64,000 bases of DNA, taken from contig NZ_MBQE01000003.1 in the NCBI RefSeq assembly GCF_001696535.1, forward strand, positions 620,001-684,000. Reading direction: 5' to 3'. The position numbers were made by a program, and so were the translations under genes. The stretch is from Stappia indica (GTDB lineage: Bacteria > Pseudomonadota > Alphaproteobacteria > Rhizobiales > Stappiaceae). Positions within the stretch are counted from its first letter, which is position 1; every line of letters starts with the position of its first letter. The notes beneath the pieces were generated by a model. That model had not been told where the DNA came from. It worked only from the letters and a program-made list of their open reading frames with translations, and did not search any database. Of the stretch, positions 1 to 7,568 are shown one piece after another.

Positions 1-440
1 GCCTGTGCCGCCGTCTCGCCGGTCTCTCCGGTGCTGCCGCCGCTGCGCCGGGCGGCTTCCGGCTGGAAATGCACCTTCTGCAGCAGGATGCGTTCCTGCC
101 GGCCGCTGGCGTCCTGAAGCAGGAACTCCTCGCCCTCCGACAGGCCGAGCAGGGCCAGCCCGCGCCGGGTGGTGATCGGCAGGAACATGCCCATCGGCAT
201 GGACAGGTGGTCGTGCGAGATCACCCGCGTGTCGGGGGTGCGCCCGTCGACGCTGTAGGTGACGCGGCTGCTCAGGGTCGCGACCGTTTCCGGCACGTCC
301 TCGCGGAAGACGACGGTCGCCGTCTCGAGCTTGCGCTTGAGGATCGGCACGAGAGGGTCCTCGTGACCGCGGCGGCGGTCGCGCATCACCTCGAGAAGGG
401 TGAAATCCTTGGTGGTCAGGATGCAGGTGTCGATGGACAT
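1..440 (-). CDS. Rnk/GreA-C-like protein, 3' end cut by window
   Basis: At least 146 residues beginning MSIDTCILTTKDFTLLEVM; the C-terminus lies outside the window. The N-terminal part (residues 1-50) is a short helical region and residues about 50-125 have the GreA/GreB C-terminal (FKBP-like) pattern, including VTYSVDGR, ISHDHLSMPMGMFLPITTRRGLALLGLSEGEEF. Proteins of this type (Rnk, regulator of nucleoside diphosphate kinase) bind RNA polymerase near the secondary channel or act as accessory transcription factors. The start is the ATG at 438-440. The next gene upstream on the same strand (594-1025) encodes another member of the same family, so they may be a duplicated pair. Assignment to the family is fairly secure; the exact role is inferred. 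Confidence 0.72.
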   Translation of the reverse strand, partial: MSIDTCILTTKDFTLLEVMRDRRRGHEDPLVPILKRKLETATVVFREDVPETVATLSSRVTYSVDGRTPDTRVISHDHLSMPMGMFLPITTRRGLALLGLSEGEEFLLQDASGRQERILLQKVHFQPEAARRSGGSTGETGETAAQ

Positions 441-593
441 CGCAGGTCTCCAGCGCTCCGTCCGCGGAGCGGCAAAGGTGAAACGGATCGGAGTCCCCCT
501 GGCCGCTAGGGTAGCGGCACAGGGGTCAGGATCCTGCGATGAGACACCCTCCGAAAATCGCCAGCCGGTCGCGCGGCTTCGGCTCGCTGCTGG

Positions 594-1025
594 TCATGCG
601 GGGCGCGCCTCCGCCTCGGCCGGGGCGGGAAGCTCGACGCTTTCCACGGTCAGCCGGTGGGTGCGCCCGTCCAGCGCGGTCCAGTCGATGGACTGGCCGG
701 CGGACAGGCCGATCAGGGCGGCGCCGATCGGTGTGAGGACGGAGATCTTGCCCTCGGCAATGTTGGCATCGCCCGGGAAGACCAGCGTCACGGTGCGGTC
801 TTCGCCGGCGTCGGTGGTGAAACGCAGCCGCGATCCCATGCGCACGACATCGGCGGAAATGCGCCGGTCGTCGACGACGCGGGCGCGGTCGAGCTCGCTC
901 GCCAGCTGATCCGCGACGGCGGGATTGCGGGAGGAAATGGAGTCGGCAAGCCCGGACAGCCGCTCGTGGTCCGAGCGGGTCAAGGTGATGGCGGGCTTGC
1001 GCTTTTTCTGAGTGGCTGGAGCCAT
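594..1025 (-). CDS. rnk: Nucleoside diphosphate kinase regulator-like (Rnk/GreA-C domain)
   Basis: A 143-residue cytoplasmic protein. It has a lysine-rich N-terminus (MAPATQKKRKPAITLTRSD), a helical segment at about 15-55, and a GreA/GreB C-terminal domain at about 60-130 with the typical end-of-domain pattern ISVLTPIGAALIGLSAGQ. Family members interact with RNA polymerase and influence transcript elongation or nucleotide pools. The start was set at the ATG at 1023-1025 because AAGG lies 9 bases before it; two more in-frame ATGs at 1034 and 1064 are possible. It is followed after about 150 bases by a second Rnk-like gene on the same strand. No promoter is obvious. The gene symbol is by family only. 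Confidence 0.7.
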   Translation of the reverse strand: MAPATQKKRKPAITLTRSDHERLSGLADSISSRNPAVADQLASELDRARVVDDRRISADVVRMGSRLRFTTDAGEDRTVTLVFPGDANIAEGKISVLTPIGAALIGLSAGQSIDWTALDGRTHRLTVESVELPAPAEAEARPA

Positions 1026-1464
1026 TTTCGGCATCCTTGCAATGTTGTAAGGCCGCCGACGCACGCGAGCGCGTCGGGCGGTCTGGATCTCGTGAGTTTT
1101 GGAAGTGTTCGCCGCCGTTATGGCCTGCTGTGTGCCCGCGAGGGGACGAGCCGGCCTATGCCCCGCGGCCGGGGCGCGACGCGACCGAGCCGGGGGTCAG
1201 TGTCCCGCGATGGGGCACACCCTGAAAATGGAAAGCAGGCGCGGAGCGGTCGTGTACATTCCCCGAAGGTCGGTGCTTGCGGGGCGAAAGTCAAGTCGTG
1301 GCTTTTGCGGCCCGCGTCGGAGGCACGGATTCGCGCAGCCGGAGGCGGGCGCCCTGTGCCCCGGCGCCGGCGGCACGACATCTGACGCAGCGTCCGGTTG
1401 TGCCTGCATTCAGGAGATCGACAGGAGATTGACTCCGGCGCGCGAAACCGCTCTCTTTTATGCC
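1026..1464. other. Gene-free stretch upstream of the B12 riboswitch
   Basis: Open frames here on both strands are short, arginine/proline-rich and lack family features, so I read them as non-coding. A possible -35 hexamer TTGACT at 1429-1434 lies just ahead of the riboswitch and would place a transcription start near its 5' end, but no convincing -10 at standard spacing is visible. No RNA gene or repeat was recognised. Confidence 0.45.
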
Positions 1465-1467
1465 GAC

Positions 1468-1655
1468 AGAGGTTCCGGACATGTCCGGATGAAAAGGGAA
1501 CACGGTGAGGCGTACCCAACAGGGACCGAAACCGTGGCTGCCCCCGCAACTGTGAACGGAGAGTGGACGTTCGAAGGCCACTGACCCCGCCGCCAAAGGC
1601 AGGGTTGGGAAGGTGAATGTCCGCGATGACCCGTGAGCCAGGAGACCTGCCCCTG
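1468..1655 (+). promoter_or_regulatory. Cobalamin (AdoCbl) riboswitch
   Basis: The conserved landmarks of the class appear in order: GGTTCC near 1471, GGGAACACGGTG near 1497, the CCCCCGCAACTGTGA core near 1543, CCACTG near 1579, GGGAAGGTGA near 1607, GATGACCCGTG near 1625 and the B12 box AGCCAGGAGACCTGCC at 1636-1651. Such RNAs bind adenosylcobalamin and shut down downstream expression when the vitamin is plentiful. It lies about 190 bases before the btuB-type receptor gene, on the same strand. The segment 1656-1847 is GC-rich leader that would hold the expression platform; I did not identify a clear terminator there, and the weak ribosome site before 1848 suggests control of translation initiation is possible. 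Confidence 0.96.
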
Positions 1656-1847
1656 TCGGTCACCCGACCTTCGATACGGGGTGTGTCGAGGCGCGGCTTT
1701 CCGTTGAGGTGACACCCGAAAACCGCCTGCGCCCGCAGGCCGCTTCCTTGCGTCTTCGCGCGGGGAGCGCGCCCGCGTTCGCCGGCTCGTGCCGTATCGC
1801 GACGGAGCGCCGAGGGGCGTTCCGGCGCACGACAGGGGTGTGTCTGG

Positions 1848-3830
1848 ATGAATTCGATTTCGCGTGGCGCCTTGCGCGCCGGGCCGATGGCTGCCGTGCT
1901 GGGGGCCGGAATGGGGGCGGCGATGATTGCCGCGCCGGGCGAGACCCGCGCGCAAGGCTTCGAGGAGGAGCCGACGCAGCTCCGCCGCATCGTCGTGTCC
2001 GCCGGGCGCACGCCCGTCGCCGCCGAGGCGGTGGGCCGAGCCCACACGGTGATCTCGGCCGAAGAACTGGAGACGACGCAGCAGCGCTATGTCGCCGATG
2101 CCCTGCGCAAGGTGCCGGGCCTGGCCGTCTCGCGCACCGGCGGCAATGGCGGCATGACCCAGATCCGCATCCGCGGCTCGGAAGCCAACCATGTGCTGGT
2201 GCTGATCGACGGCGTCGAGGTGGCCGCCACCTCCAGCGGCGAATTCGACTTCGGCGGATTGCAGGTCGCCGATATCGAGCGGATCGAGGTGCTGCGCGGC
2301 CCGCAAAGCGCCATCTACGGCTCCAATGCCAGCTCCGGCGTCATCGCCATCACCACCAAGGGCGGCATCCGCAACGACCTGGAAATCACCGGCCGCACCG
2401 AGACGGGCACCGACAAGACGGTGGCCGGCAATGTGGGCGTGCGCGGCGGCGGCGAGAGGTTCGACATCGCGGTCTCCGGCGCCTGGCGGCAGAACGAGGG
2501 CTTCAACATCTCGCAGTTCGGCTCGGAGAAGGACGGCGACCGCAATGCCACGCTGAACGGCCGTTTCAACTGGGACATCACCGATGCGCTGAGCCTCGAT
2601 CTCAGCGCCCGCTATGTCGACCGCAAGTCGGACACGGACGATCAGGATTCCGCCTGGCCGCCGACCCCGACGGAAGGCCTCGTCATCGACACGCCCGGAT
2701 ACAACGCGACGAAGGAGTTCTACTCCGGCGTCGGGCTGTCCTGGTCGCTGTTCGACGACCGGCTGGTACAGAAGGCGCGGGCCGAATACTCGGGCCTGGA
2801 GCGGCGCGGCTTCAACTCCGGCAGCATGAACGGCAACGACGACCGCCGGCTGCACCTCAGCTATCAGGCGACGGTGACGGCGACGACGCCGGACTTCCTC
2901 GACGCCGAACACAGCCTGACCGGTGCCATCGAGTGGGAGCGCGAGCACTACAAGAACGCCTTTCCCGCCTACGATCCCTCGCAGGTTCCCGGCAAGCAGC
3001 GCGACCTGACCAGCTATGTCGCCGAGTATCGCGGCGAGTTCCTCGACGCCCTGTTCTTCAGCGCAGGCCTGCGCTACGACCGCAACGACCAGTTCAAGGA
3101 CACGCTGACCTACAGCGCCAGCGCCGCCTACCTGCTGCGCGAGACGGGCACGCGGTTCCACGCCTCCGTCGGCACCGGCGTCACCAACCCGACCTTTTCC
3201 GAGCAGTTCGGCTTCATCCCGGCGACCTTCACCGGAAACCCGAACCTGCGGCCGGAAAAGAACTTCGCCTGGGACATCGGTATCGAGCAAAGGTTCTGGG
3301 GCGGGCGGGCGGTCGCCGACGTGACCTATTTCAACGAGCGGCTGGAAGACGAGATCTGGACGCCCTGGGTGGCGGGCGCCGGCTCGTCGCCGGCCAACAT
3401 GGACGGGATCAGCAGGCGCCAGGGCATCGAGGTGTCGCTCGGCGTGGAACTGCTGGCCGACCTCTACGCCAAGGGCACCTACACCTATCTGGATGCGACC
3501 GAGCCGACGGGCCTGCAGGAGGTGCGCCGGCCCAAGCACTCGGGCTCGCTCAGCCTCGTCTATGCCTTCCACGAGGGCCGTGGAAACCTCTTCCTCGACA
3601 CGATCTTCAACGGCCGGATGAAGGACAACGAGTTCATCAGCGCAACGCCGCAGACCCGGGTGACACTGTCCGAGTATTTCCTCGTGAATGTCGGTGCCGA
3701 CTACAGGGTCTCGGACAATTTCACGGTCTATGGCCGGGTGGAGAACCTGCTCGATCAGCAGTACCAGGAAGTCTACAGCTACAACTCACAAGGACTGACC
3801 GCCTATGCGGGCATCAAGGCAAGCTTCTGA
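1848..3830 (+). CDS. btuB: TonB-dependent vitamin B12 outer-membrane receptor, BtuB-like
   Basis: A 660-residue outer-membrane receptor that takes up cobalamin using TonB energy. It has a signal peptide (about 1-35, ending near ETRAQ), a TonB-box-like segment (RRIVVSAGR, about 47-55), a plug domain at about 60-165 with IRIRGSEANHVLVLIDGVEV and LRGPQSAIYGSNASSGVIAI, then a beta-barrel to the C-terminal phenylalanine (KASF). Length matches BtuB and the FepA/BtuB class. Placement directly after a cobalamin riboswitch and before BtuF/C/D-like genes fixes B12 or another corrinoid as the likely ligand. The ATG at 1848 gives a proper signal peptide; the Shine-Dalgarno sequence is weak, consistent with riboswitch-controlled initiation. 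Its 3' end overlaps btuF by 26 bases. Confidence 0.93.
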   Translation: MNSISRGALRAGPMAAVLGAGMGAAMIAAPGETRAQGFEEEPTQLRRIVVSAGRTPVAAEAVGRAHTVISAEELETTQQRYVADALRKVPGLAVSRTGGNGGMTQIRIRGSEANHVLVLIDGVEVAATSSGEFDFGGLQVADIERIEVLRGPQSAIYGSNASSGVIAITTKGGIRNDLEITGRTETGTDKTVAGNVGVRGGGERFDIAVSGAWRQNEGFNISQFGSEKDGDRNATLNGRFNWDITDALSLDLSARYVDRKSDTDDQDSAWPPTPTEGLVIDTPGYNATKEFYSGVGLSWSLFDDRLVQKARAEYSGLERRGFNSGSMNGNDDRRLHLSYQATVTATTPDFLDAEHSLTGAIEWEREHYKNAFPAYDPSQVPGKQRDLTSYVAEYRGEFLDALFFSAGLRYDRNDQFKDTLTYSASAAYLLRETGTRFHASVGTGVTNPTFSEQFGFIPATFTGNPNLRPEKNFAWDIGIEQRFWGGRAVADVTYFNERLEDEIWTPWVAGAGSSPANMDGISRRQGIEVSLGVELLADLYAKGTYTYLDATEPTGLQEVRRPKHSGSLSLVYAFHEGRGNLFLDTIFNGRMKDNEFISATPQTRVTLSEYFLVNVGADYRVSDNFTVYGRVENLLDQQYQEVYSYNSQGLTAYAGIKASF

Positions 3831-4713
3831 CGCAAGGGGCGGGGCGGCGGGGATTGTCCTCGCCGCCCTGCTGGCGCTGACGGGTCCGGGCACCGTCGCC
3901 GCCGCGTCCGCCACGGGCGAGACGCCCCGGCGGGTGGTGTCGATGAACCTGTGCACCGACCAGATCGCCATGCTGGTGGCCGCGCCCGGCCAGCTCATCT
4001 CGGTCTCCTACCTGGCGGCCCGGCCCGACGTTTCGCTGATGAGCGCGCAGACGGCCGGGCTGACCATCAATCACGGGCTGGCGGAGGAGATCTTCCGCCT
4101 CGACCCGGATCTGGTGATTTCGGGCACCTACACGCGGCGGGCGACGGTCAACATGTTGCGGCGGCTCGGCCGCCGGGTGGAGGAATTCGCCCCGGCGAAC
4201 GGCTTTGCCGACATTCGGCAGAATGTCCGCCGGATGGGTGAACTGCTCGGGCGCGAGGCGCAGGCCGCGCGGCTGATCGCCGCCTTCGACGCAGAGGCCG
4301 CCGCCCTTGCCGCCGCGCCGCCGGAGAGGCATGCACCGGTGCTCGGCTCCTTCGGCGCCAACAGCTTCACCACCGGCGGCGGCACGCTGGAAAACGAGAT
4401 CGTCGGCGCGGCGGGCCTGCGCCATCTCGGCGAGGAACTCGAGATCACCGGGACGACGCGGCTGCCGCTGGAGGCCTTGGTGCTGGCCGATCCGGACTAT
4501 GTGCTGCTGTGGGAGCGCTCGCTCGCCGATCCTTCGCGCGCGACCGAGATCCTGCGCCATCCGGCGCTCGACGCGCGCTTCGGCAGCGAGCGGCGGCTTT
4601 CCGCCGACAGCCGCACCTGGATCTGCGGCACGCCGCTGACACTGGAGGCGGTGGCACGATTGCGCGCCGAGGCCGGCGGCGGGACCTCACTGCGGCCGGA
4701 GGCGAACCGATGA
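3805..4713 (+). CDS. btuF: Periplasmic cobalamin-binding protein, BtuF-like
   Basis: A 302-residue class III periplasmic binding protein, the soluble partner of BtuCD. The signal peptide is about 1-33 (hydrophobic LAALLALTGPGTVAAASA, AxA cleavage). The mature part starts RRVVSMNLCTDQIAMLVA, a typical first strand of the PeripBP fold, and carries LDPDLVISGTY and the long interdomain helix (about 125-160). The gene starts 26 bases before the end of btuB and its stop overlaps the permease start (ATGA), so translation is coupled. The cysteine in SMNLCTDQ is common in this subfamily. Haem or siderophore ligands are possible for the fold in general, but the riboswitch points to corrinoid. Confidence 0.88.
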   Translation: MRASRQASDARGGAAGIVLAALLALTGPGTVAAASATGETPRRVVSMNLCTDQIAMLVAAPGQLISVSYLAARPDVSLMSAQTAGLTINHGLAEEIFRLDPDLVISGTYTRRATVNMLRRLGRRVEEFAPANGFADIRQNVRRMGELLGREAQAARLIAAFDAEAAALAAAPPERHAPVLGSFGANSFTTGGGTLENEIVGAAGLRHLGEELEITGTTRLPLEALVLADPDYVLLWERSLADPSRATEILRHPALDARFGSERRLSADSRTWICGTPLTLEAVARLRAEAGGGTSLRPEANR

Positions 4714-5708
4714 CCGCGGACCGGCGCTACCCGCTGTTGCTGGCCGGCCTTAGCCTGCTGGCCGCGCTGCTGTTCCTCGCCTCGCTCGGGCTGGGGCAGG
4801 TGTGGATCGATCCGCTGACGCTCGTCACAGCCTTCAACGACACTGACAGCGCGGAGGCGGTGATCCTCGTCGAGATCCGCCTGCCGCGCGCGCTGCTGGG
4901 TGCCGCCATCGGCGCGATCCTCGGCCTGTCGGGGGCGGTGCTGCAGGGCTTCCTGCGCAATCCGCTGGCCGAGCCGGGCCTGCTGGGCATTTCCGCCACC
5001 GCCTCGCTCGGCGCGGTGATCGCCATCTATGCCGGGCTGACGGCACTGCACCCCTATGCGTTGCCGCTCTGCGCGCTGGCCGGGGCGCTGATCGCGGTGA
5101 CCCTGGTGCAGATGCTGGTGGGGCGCTCGGGCGACATTCTCGTCATCATCCTGGCCGGCGTCGCGCTGTCCTCGCTGGCCGGGGCGCTGACCTCGCTGGC
5201 GCTGAACCTGGCGCCGAGCCCCTTTGCGGCGCTGGAAATCGTCTTCTGGATGCTGGGCTCGCTGACCGACCGCAGCCTCGTCCATGTCGGGCTGGCGCTG
5301 CCCTTCATCGCGGTCGGCGGCGTCATGCTGGCGCTGACGGGGCGGGCGCTGGACGCGCTGGCGCTGGGGCCGGACGTTGCCCGCAGCCTTGGCGTCAATC
5401 TCGACCGCACCCGGGTGCTGGCGGTGGTGGGAACGGCCATCGGCGTCGGCGGGGCGACGGCGGTGAGCGGCGCCATCGGCTTCGTCGGGCTGATCGTGCC
5501 GCATCTGCTGCGCCCGCTCGTCGGCCACCGGCCCTCGCGCCTGCTGCCGGCCAGCGCGCTGGGCGGGGCGGCCTTCCTGCTGGCCGCCGATATCGCGGTG
5601 CGCCTGGTGATGCCGGACCGGGACCTGAAGCTCGGCGTCGTCACCGCCATTCTCGGTGCGCCGTTCTTCCTCTGGCTGCTGATCAGCCTGCGCCGGAGGA
5701 CGTCATGA
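4710..5708 (+). CDS. btuC: Cobalamin ABC importer permease, BtuC-like (FecCD family)
   Basis: A 332-residue inner-membrane permease of the FecCD/BtuC family, with about ten transmembrane helices. Family markers include LRLPRALLGAAIGAILGLSGAVLQGFLRNPLAEPGLLGIS near residues 55-95 (given here only in outline) and a C-terminal GAIGFVGLIVPHLLRPLVGH followed by the conserved DRDLKLGVVTAILGAPFF region. It forms the dimeric channel that accepts corrinoid from the binding protein. The start is the ATG at 4710, which overlaps the btuF stop; the frame is open further upstream, but that part lacks membrane character. The stop overlaps the ATPase start by four bases. Confidence 0.9.
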   Translation: MTADRRYPLLLAGLSLLAALLFLASLGLGQVWIDPLTLVTAFNDTDSAEAVILVEIRLPRALLGAAIGAILGLSGAVLQGFLRNPLAEPGLLGISATASLGAVIAIYAGLTALHPYALPLCALAGALIAVTLVQMLVGRSGDILVIILAGVALSSLAGALTSLALNLAPSPFAALEIVFWMLGSLTDRSLVHVGLALPFIAVGGVMLALTGRALDALALGPDVARSLGVNLDRTRVLAVVGTAIGVGGATAVSGAIGFVGLIVPHLLRPLVGHRPSRLLPASALGGAAFLLAADIAVRLVMPDRDLKLGVVTAILGAPFFLWLLISLRRRTS

Positions 5709-6508
5709 TCCGTCTCGACTGCGAGAGCGTGACCGTGCGCCGGGGCACGCGCGAGACCCTGCGGGGGATCTCCTTCTCCTGCGACCGGCCGCAGCTGGTC
5801 GGCGTGATCGGCCCGAACGGGGCCGGCAAGTCGACGCTGATGCGGGCGATGACCGGATTGCAGACCCATGCGGGCAGCATCCGCTGGGAGGGACGCGAGC
5901 TTGCCCCGATGCCGGCAACCGAACGGGCCCGGCTGATCGCCTACATGCCGCAGGAGCGGACGGTGCACTGGCCGATGGACTGCATCGAGGTGGTGCTGCT
6001 CGGGCGCCTGCCGCATCGCGGCGGCTTTGGCGGGGCGTCGGCCGACGACCTGCGCCATGCCCGCGAGGCGATGGAGCGGATGGATGTGGCCGGCTTTGCC
6101 CGCCGGCCCTTCGACACGCTGTCGGGCGGCGAGCAGGCGCGGGTGCTGATCGCCCGGATGCTGGCGCAGGCGCCGCATGCCTGCATCGCCGACGAGCCGG
6201 TGAACGGCCTCGACCCGGCGCACCAGATCGCCCTGATGCAGGTGCTGGCCGGGCTGGTGGCGGAGGGGCGGCCGGTCTTCGTGTCGCTGCACGACCTGAC
6301 GCTGGCAAGCCGCTGGTGCGACCGGCTGCTGCTGCTCGACCGCGGGCGGCTCGTCGCCGACGGGACGCCGGGCGAGGTGCTGAACGCGGAACGCCTTGCC
6401 GGCGTCTACGGCATCGGCGCCGAACATATCGACATCGGGGGGCGGCCCTCCGTCGTCCCGAGCCATCTGATTGCCGGGGAGAGATCCGAATGGGAAAGAG
6501 CGCAATGA
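5705..6508 (+). CDS. btuD: Cobalamin ABC importer ATPase, BtuD-like
   Basis: A 267-residue ABC ATPase. Visible motifs are Walker A GPNGAGKST (about 37-45), Q-loop near MPQERTVHW, the signature LSGGEQARV (about 139), Walker B CIADEPVNGLDP and the switch histidine in VSLHDLTLA. It powers the BtuC-type permease encoded immediately upstream (ATGA overlap). The C-terminal tail after about residue 225 (VYGIGAEHIDIG) resembles the haem/siderophore/B12 ATPase subgroup. The last 19 bases overlap the next gene, so all five genes of this unit are likely translated in series from one riboswitch-controlled mRNA. Confidence 0.9.
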   Translation: MIRLDCESVTVRRGTRETLRGISFSCDRPQLVGVIGPNGAGKSTLMRAMTGLQTHAGSIRWEGRELAPMPATERARLIAYMPQERTVHWPMDCIEVVLLGRLPHRGGFGGASADDLRHAREAMERMDVAGFARRPFDTLSGGEQARVLIARMLAQAPHACIADEPVNGLDPAHQIALMQVLAGLVAEGRPVFVSLHDLTLASRWCDRLLLLDRGRLVADGTPGEVLNAERLAGVYGIGAEHIDIGGRPSVVPSHLIAGERSEWERAQ

Positions 6509-7542
6509 CCACGCCGAGCCTTACCGACATTCTCGCCCGGCGACTGGCCGATCGGGGCGCGGGCTGGAGCATCGGTTCCTTCGGCGCCATCGCCGAGTTC
6601 CACCAGCGGCCCGACGACGAGCTGCGCCTCGACCGGCCGCAGGAGCTGTGCCGGGTGACCGAAAAGGGCGGCATCCGTCTCGATCCGCAGGCGGTGGGCG
6701 AGGCGAGGGCGGTGGCCTTCGAGACGCTGAGCCCGCGAACGACCCGCTGGGGCCAGGGGCTGGCGCTCTGCCTGCCCGAGGAGCAGGCCGCGGTGACGCA
6801 AAGGGCGGTGCTGAGCGAGCTGGGGCCGGATGTGGATGCCCTGCGCGAGGAGGACCGGGATGCGGTGCTCTTCGACATGGGGCTGGCCCAGCCGCAGATC
6901 GAGTTCTGCATCCGCACCAGCGATCCCGACCTGCTGGCGATCCTGCGGGAGAATGCCGGCCGCTCGGTGGCCGATCCGCAAAACCCGGCGATGGCGGCGA
7001 TCCTGCGGGCGCATCCGCACCGCACCGCCCGCTCGAAGCTGGGGCGGGTCGAGGTCTACCAGATGATCGGCGGGCCGGACACGGGCGGCGTCTCGCCCGA
7101 CGGGCCGCATACCCATGTGCTGCCCAAGCTGCTGCGCTCCGGCCGCACCCACTCGGCCAACACGCCGATCCCGCAAGGGCTGGTGCCCTGCGCCATGCTG
7201 CATCCGGCAAGCGCGGTTTCGGGCGCGCGGGGCGAGGACATCGCCTTCGACGCGGCGCGCCACGAGGAGTTCCAGGAGCTGCTGCGCCGCTATGGCCTGC
7301 CGGACTATGTGGCGATCAAGGACAAGGTGCTGGACGCGCTGGAAGAGGGGATGGAAGACGCGCTCGCCGAGCCGGACAGCCGGCTGACCCGCACGGGCCT
7401 GCGCATCGCGCTGCGCCAGCTCGGCCGGCAGGCAGAGGCGGTCGGCCGGCCGAACCTTGCCCGCCGCATCGAGCGGCTGCGCCAGCGCTTCGACCGGCTG
7501 GAGGAGCCAGGCGAGGTGGACGAGGAACGCCCGGGCCACTGA
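6490..7542 (+). CDS. Unknown conserved-looking protein, fifth gene of the B12 uptake operon
   Basis: A 350-residue soluble protein with no signal peptide or membrane helix. I cannot name a family. Visible traits: a compact N-terminal domain (GWSIGSFGAIAEFHQ, about 25-40), a central segment with a His-rich GPHTHVLPKLL followed by THSANTPIPQGLVPCAML (about 200-240), and a charged helical C-terminus rich in Arg/Glu. The two histidines of PHTH and the later cysteine could bind a metal or corrinoid, but that is only a suggestion. It begins inside the btuD gene (ATG 6490, preceded by GGAGAGA; a second ATG at 6505 has GGGAAAGAG) so it is almost certainly co-translated with the corrinoid importer. 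A role in corrinoid handling is inferred from position alone. Confidence 0.75.
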   Translation: MGKSAMTTPSLTDILARRLADRGAGWSIGSFGAIAEFHQRPDDELRLDRPQELCRVTEKGGIRLDPQAVGEARAVAFETLSPRTTRWGQGLALCLPEEQAAVTQRAVLSELGPDVDALREEDRDAVLFDMGLAQPQIEFCIRTSDPDLLAILRENAGRSVADPQNPAMAAILRAHPHRTARSKLGRVEVYQMIGGPDTGGVSPDGPHTHVLPKLLRSGRTHSANTPIPQGLVPCAMLHPASAVSGARGEDIAFDAARHEEFQELLRRYGLPDYVAIKDKVLDALEEGMEDALAEPDSRLTRTGLRIALRQLGRQAEAVGRPNLARRIERLRQRFDRLEEPGEVDEERPGH

Positions 7543-7568
7543 AGCGGCCGATCCCCGTTTGGGCGATT

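Noticed and set aside
1237-1300. Short G/C-rich pairing near 1261-1290 considered as a possible tRNA or terminator
   Set aside because: No cloverleaf, TpsiC-like sequence or T-run could be found.
1458-3572. A 704-codon minus-strand frame opposite the riboswitch and btuB
   Set aside because: Antisense composition shadow; no recognisable domain, and it would cross a well-supported riboswitch and receptor gene.
1709-3880. A 723-codon plus-strand frame over btuB
   Set aside because: It is a frame-shifted shadow of the receptor gene with Arg-rich content; btuB has signal peptide, plug and barrel features in the other frame.
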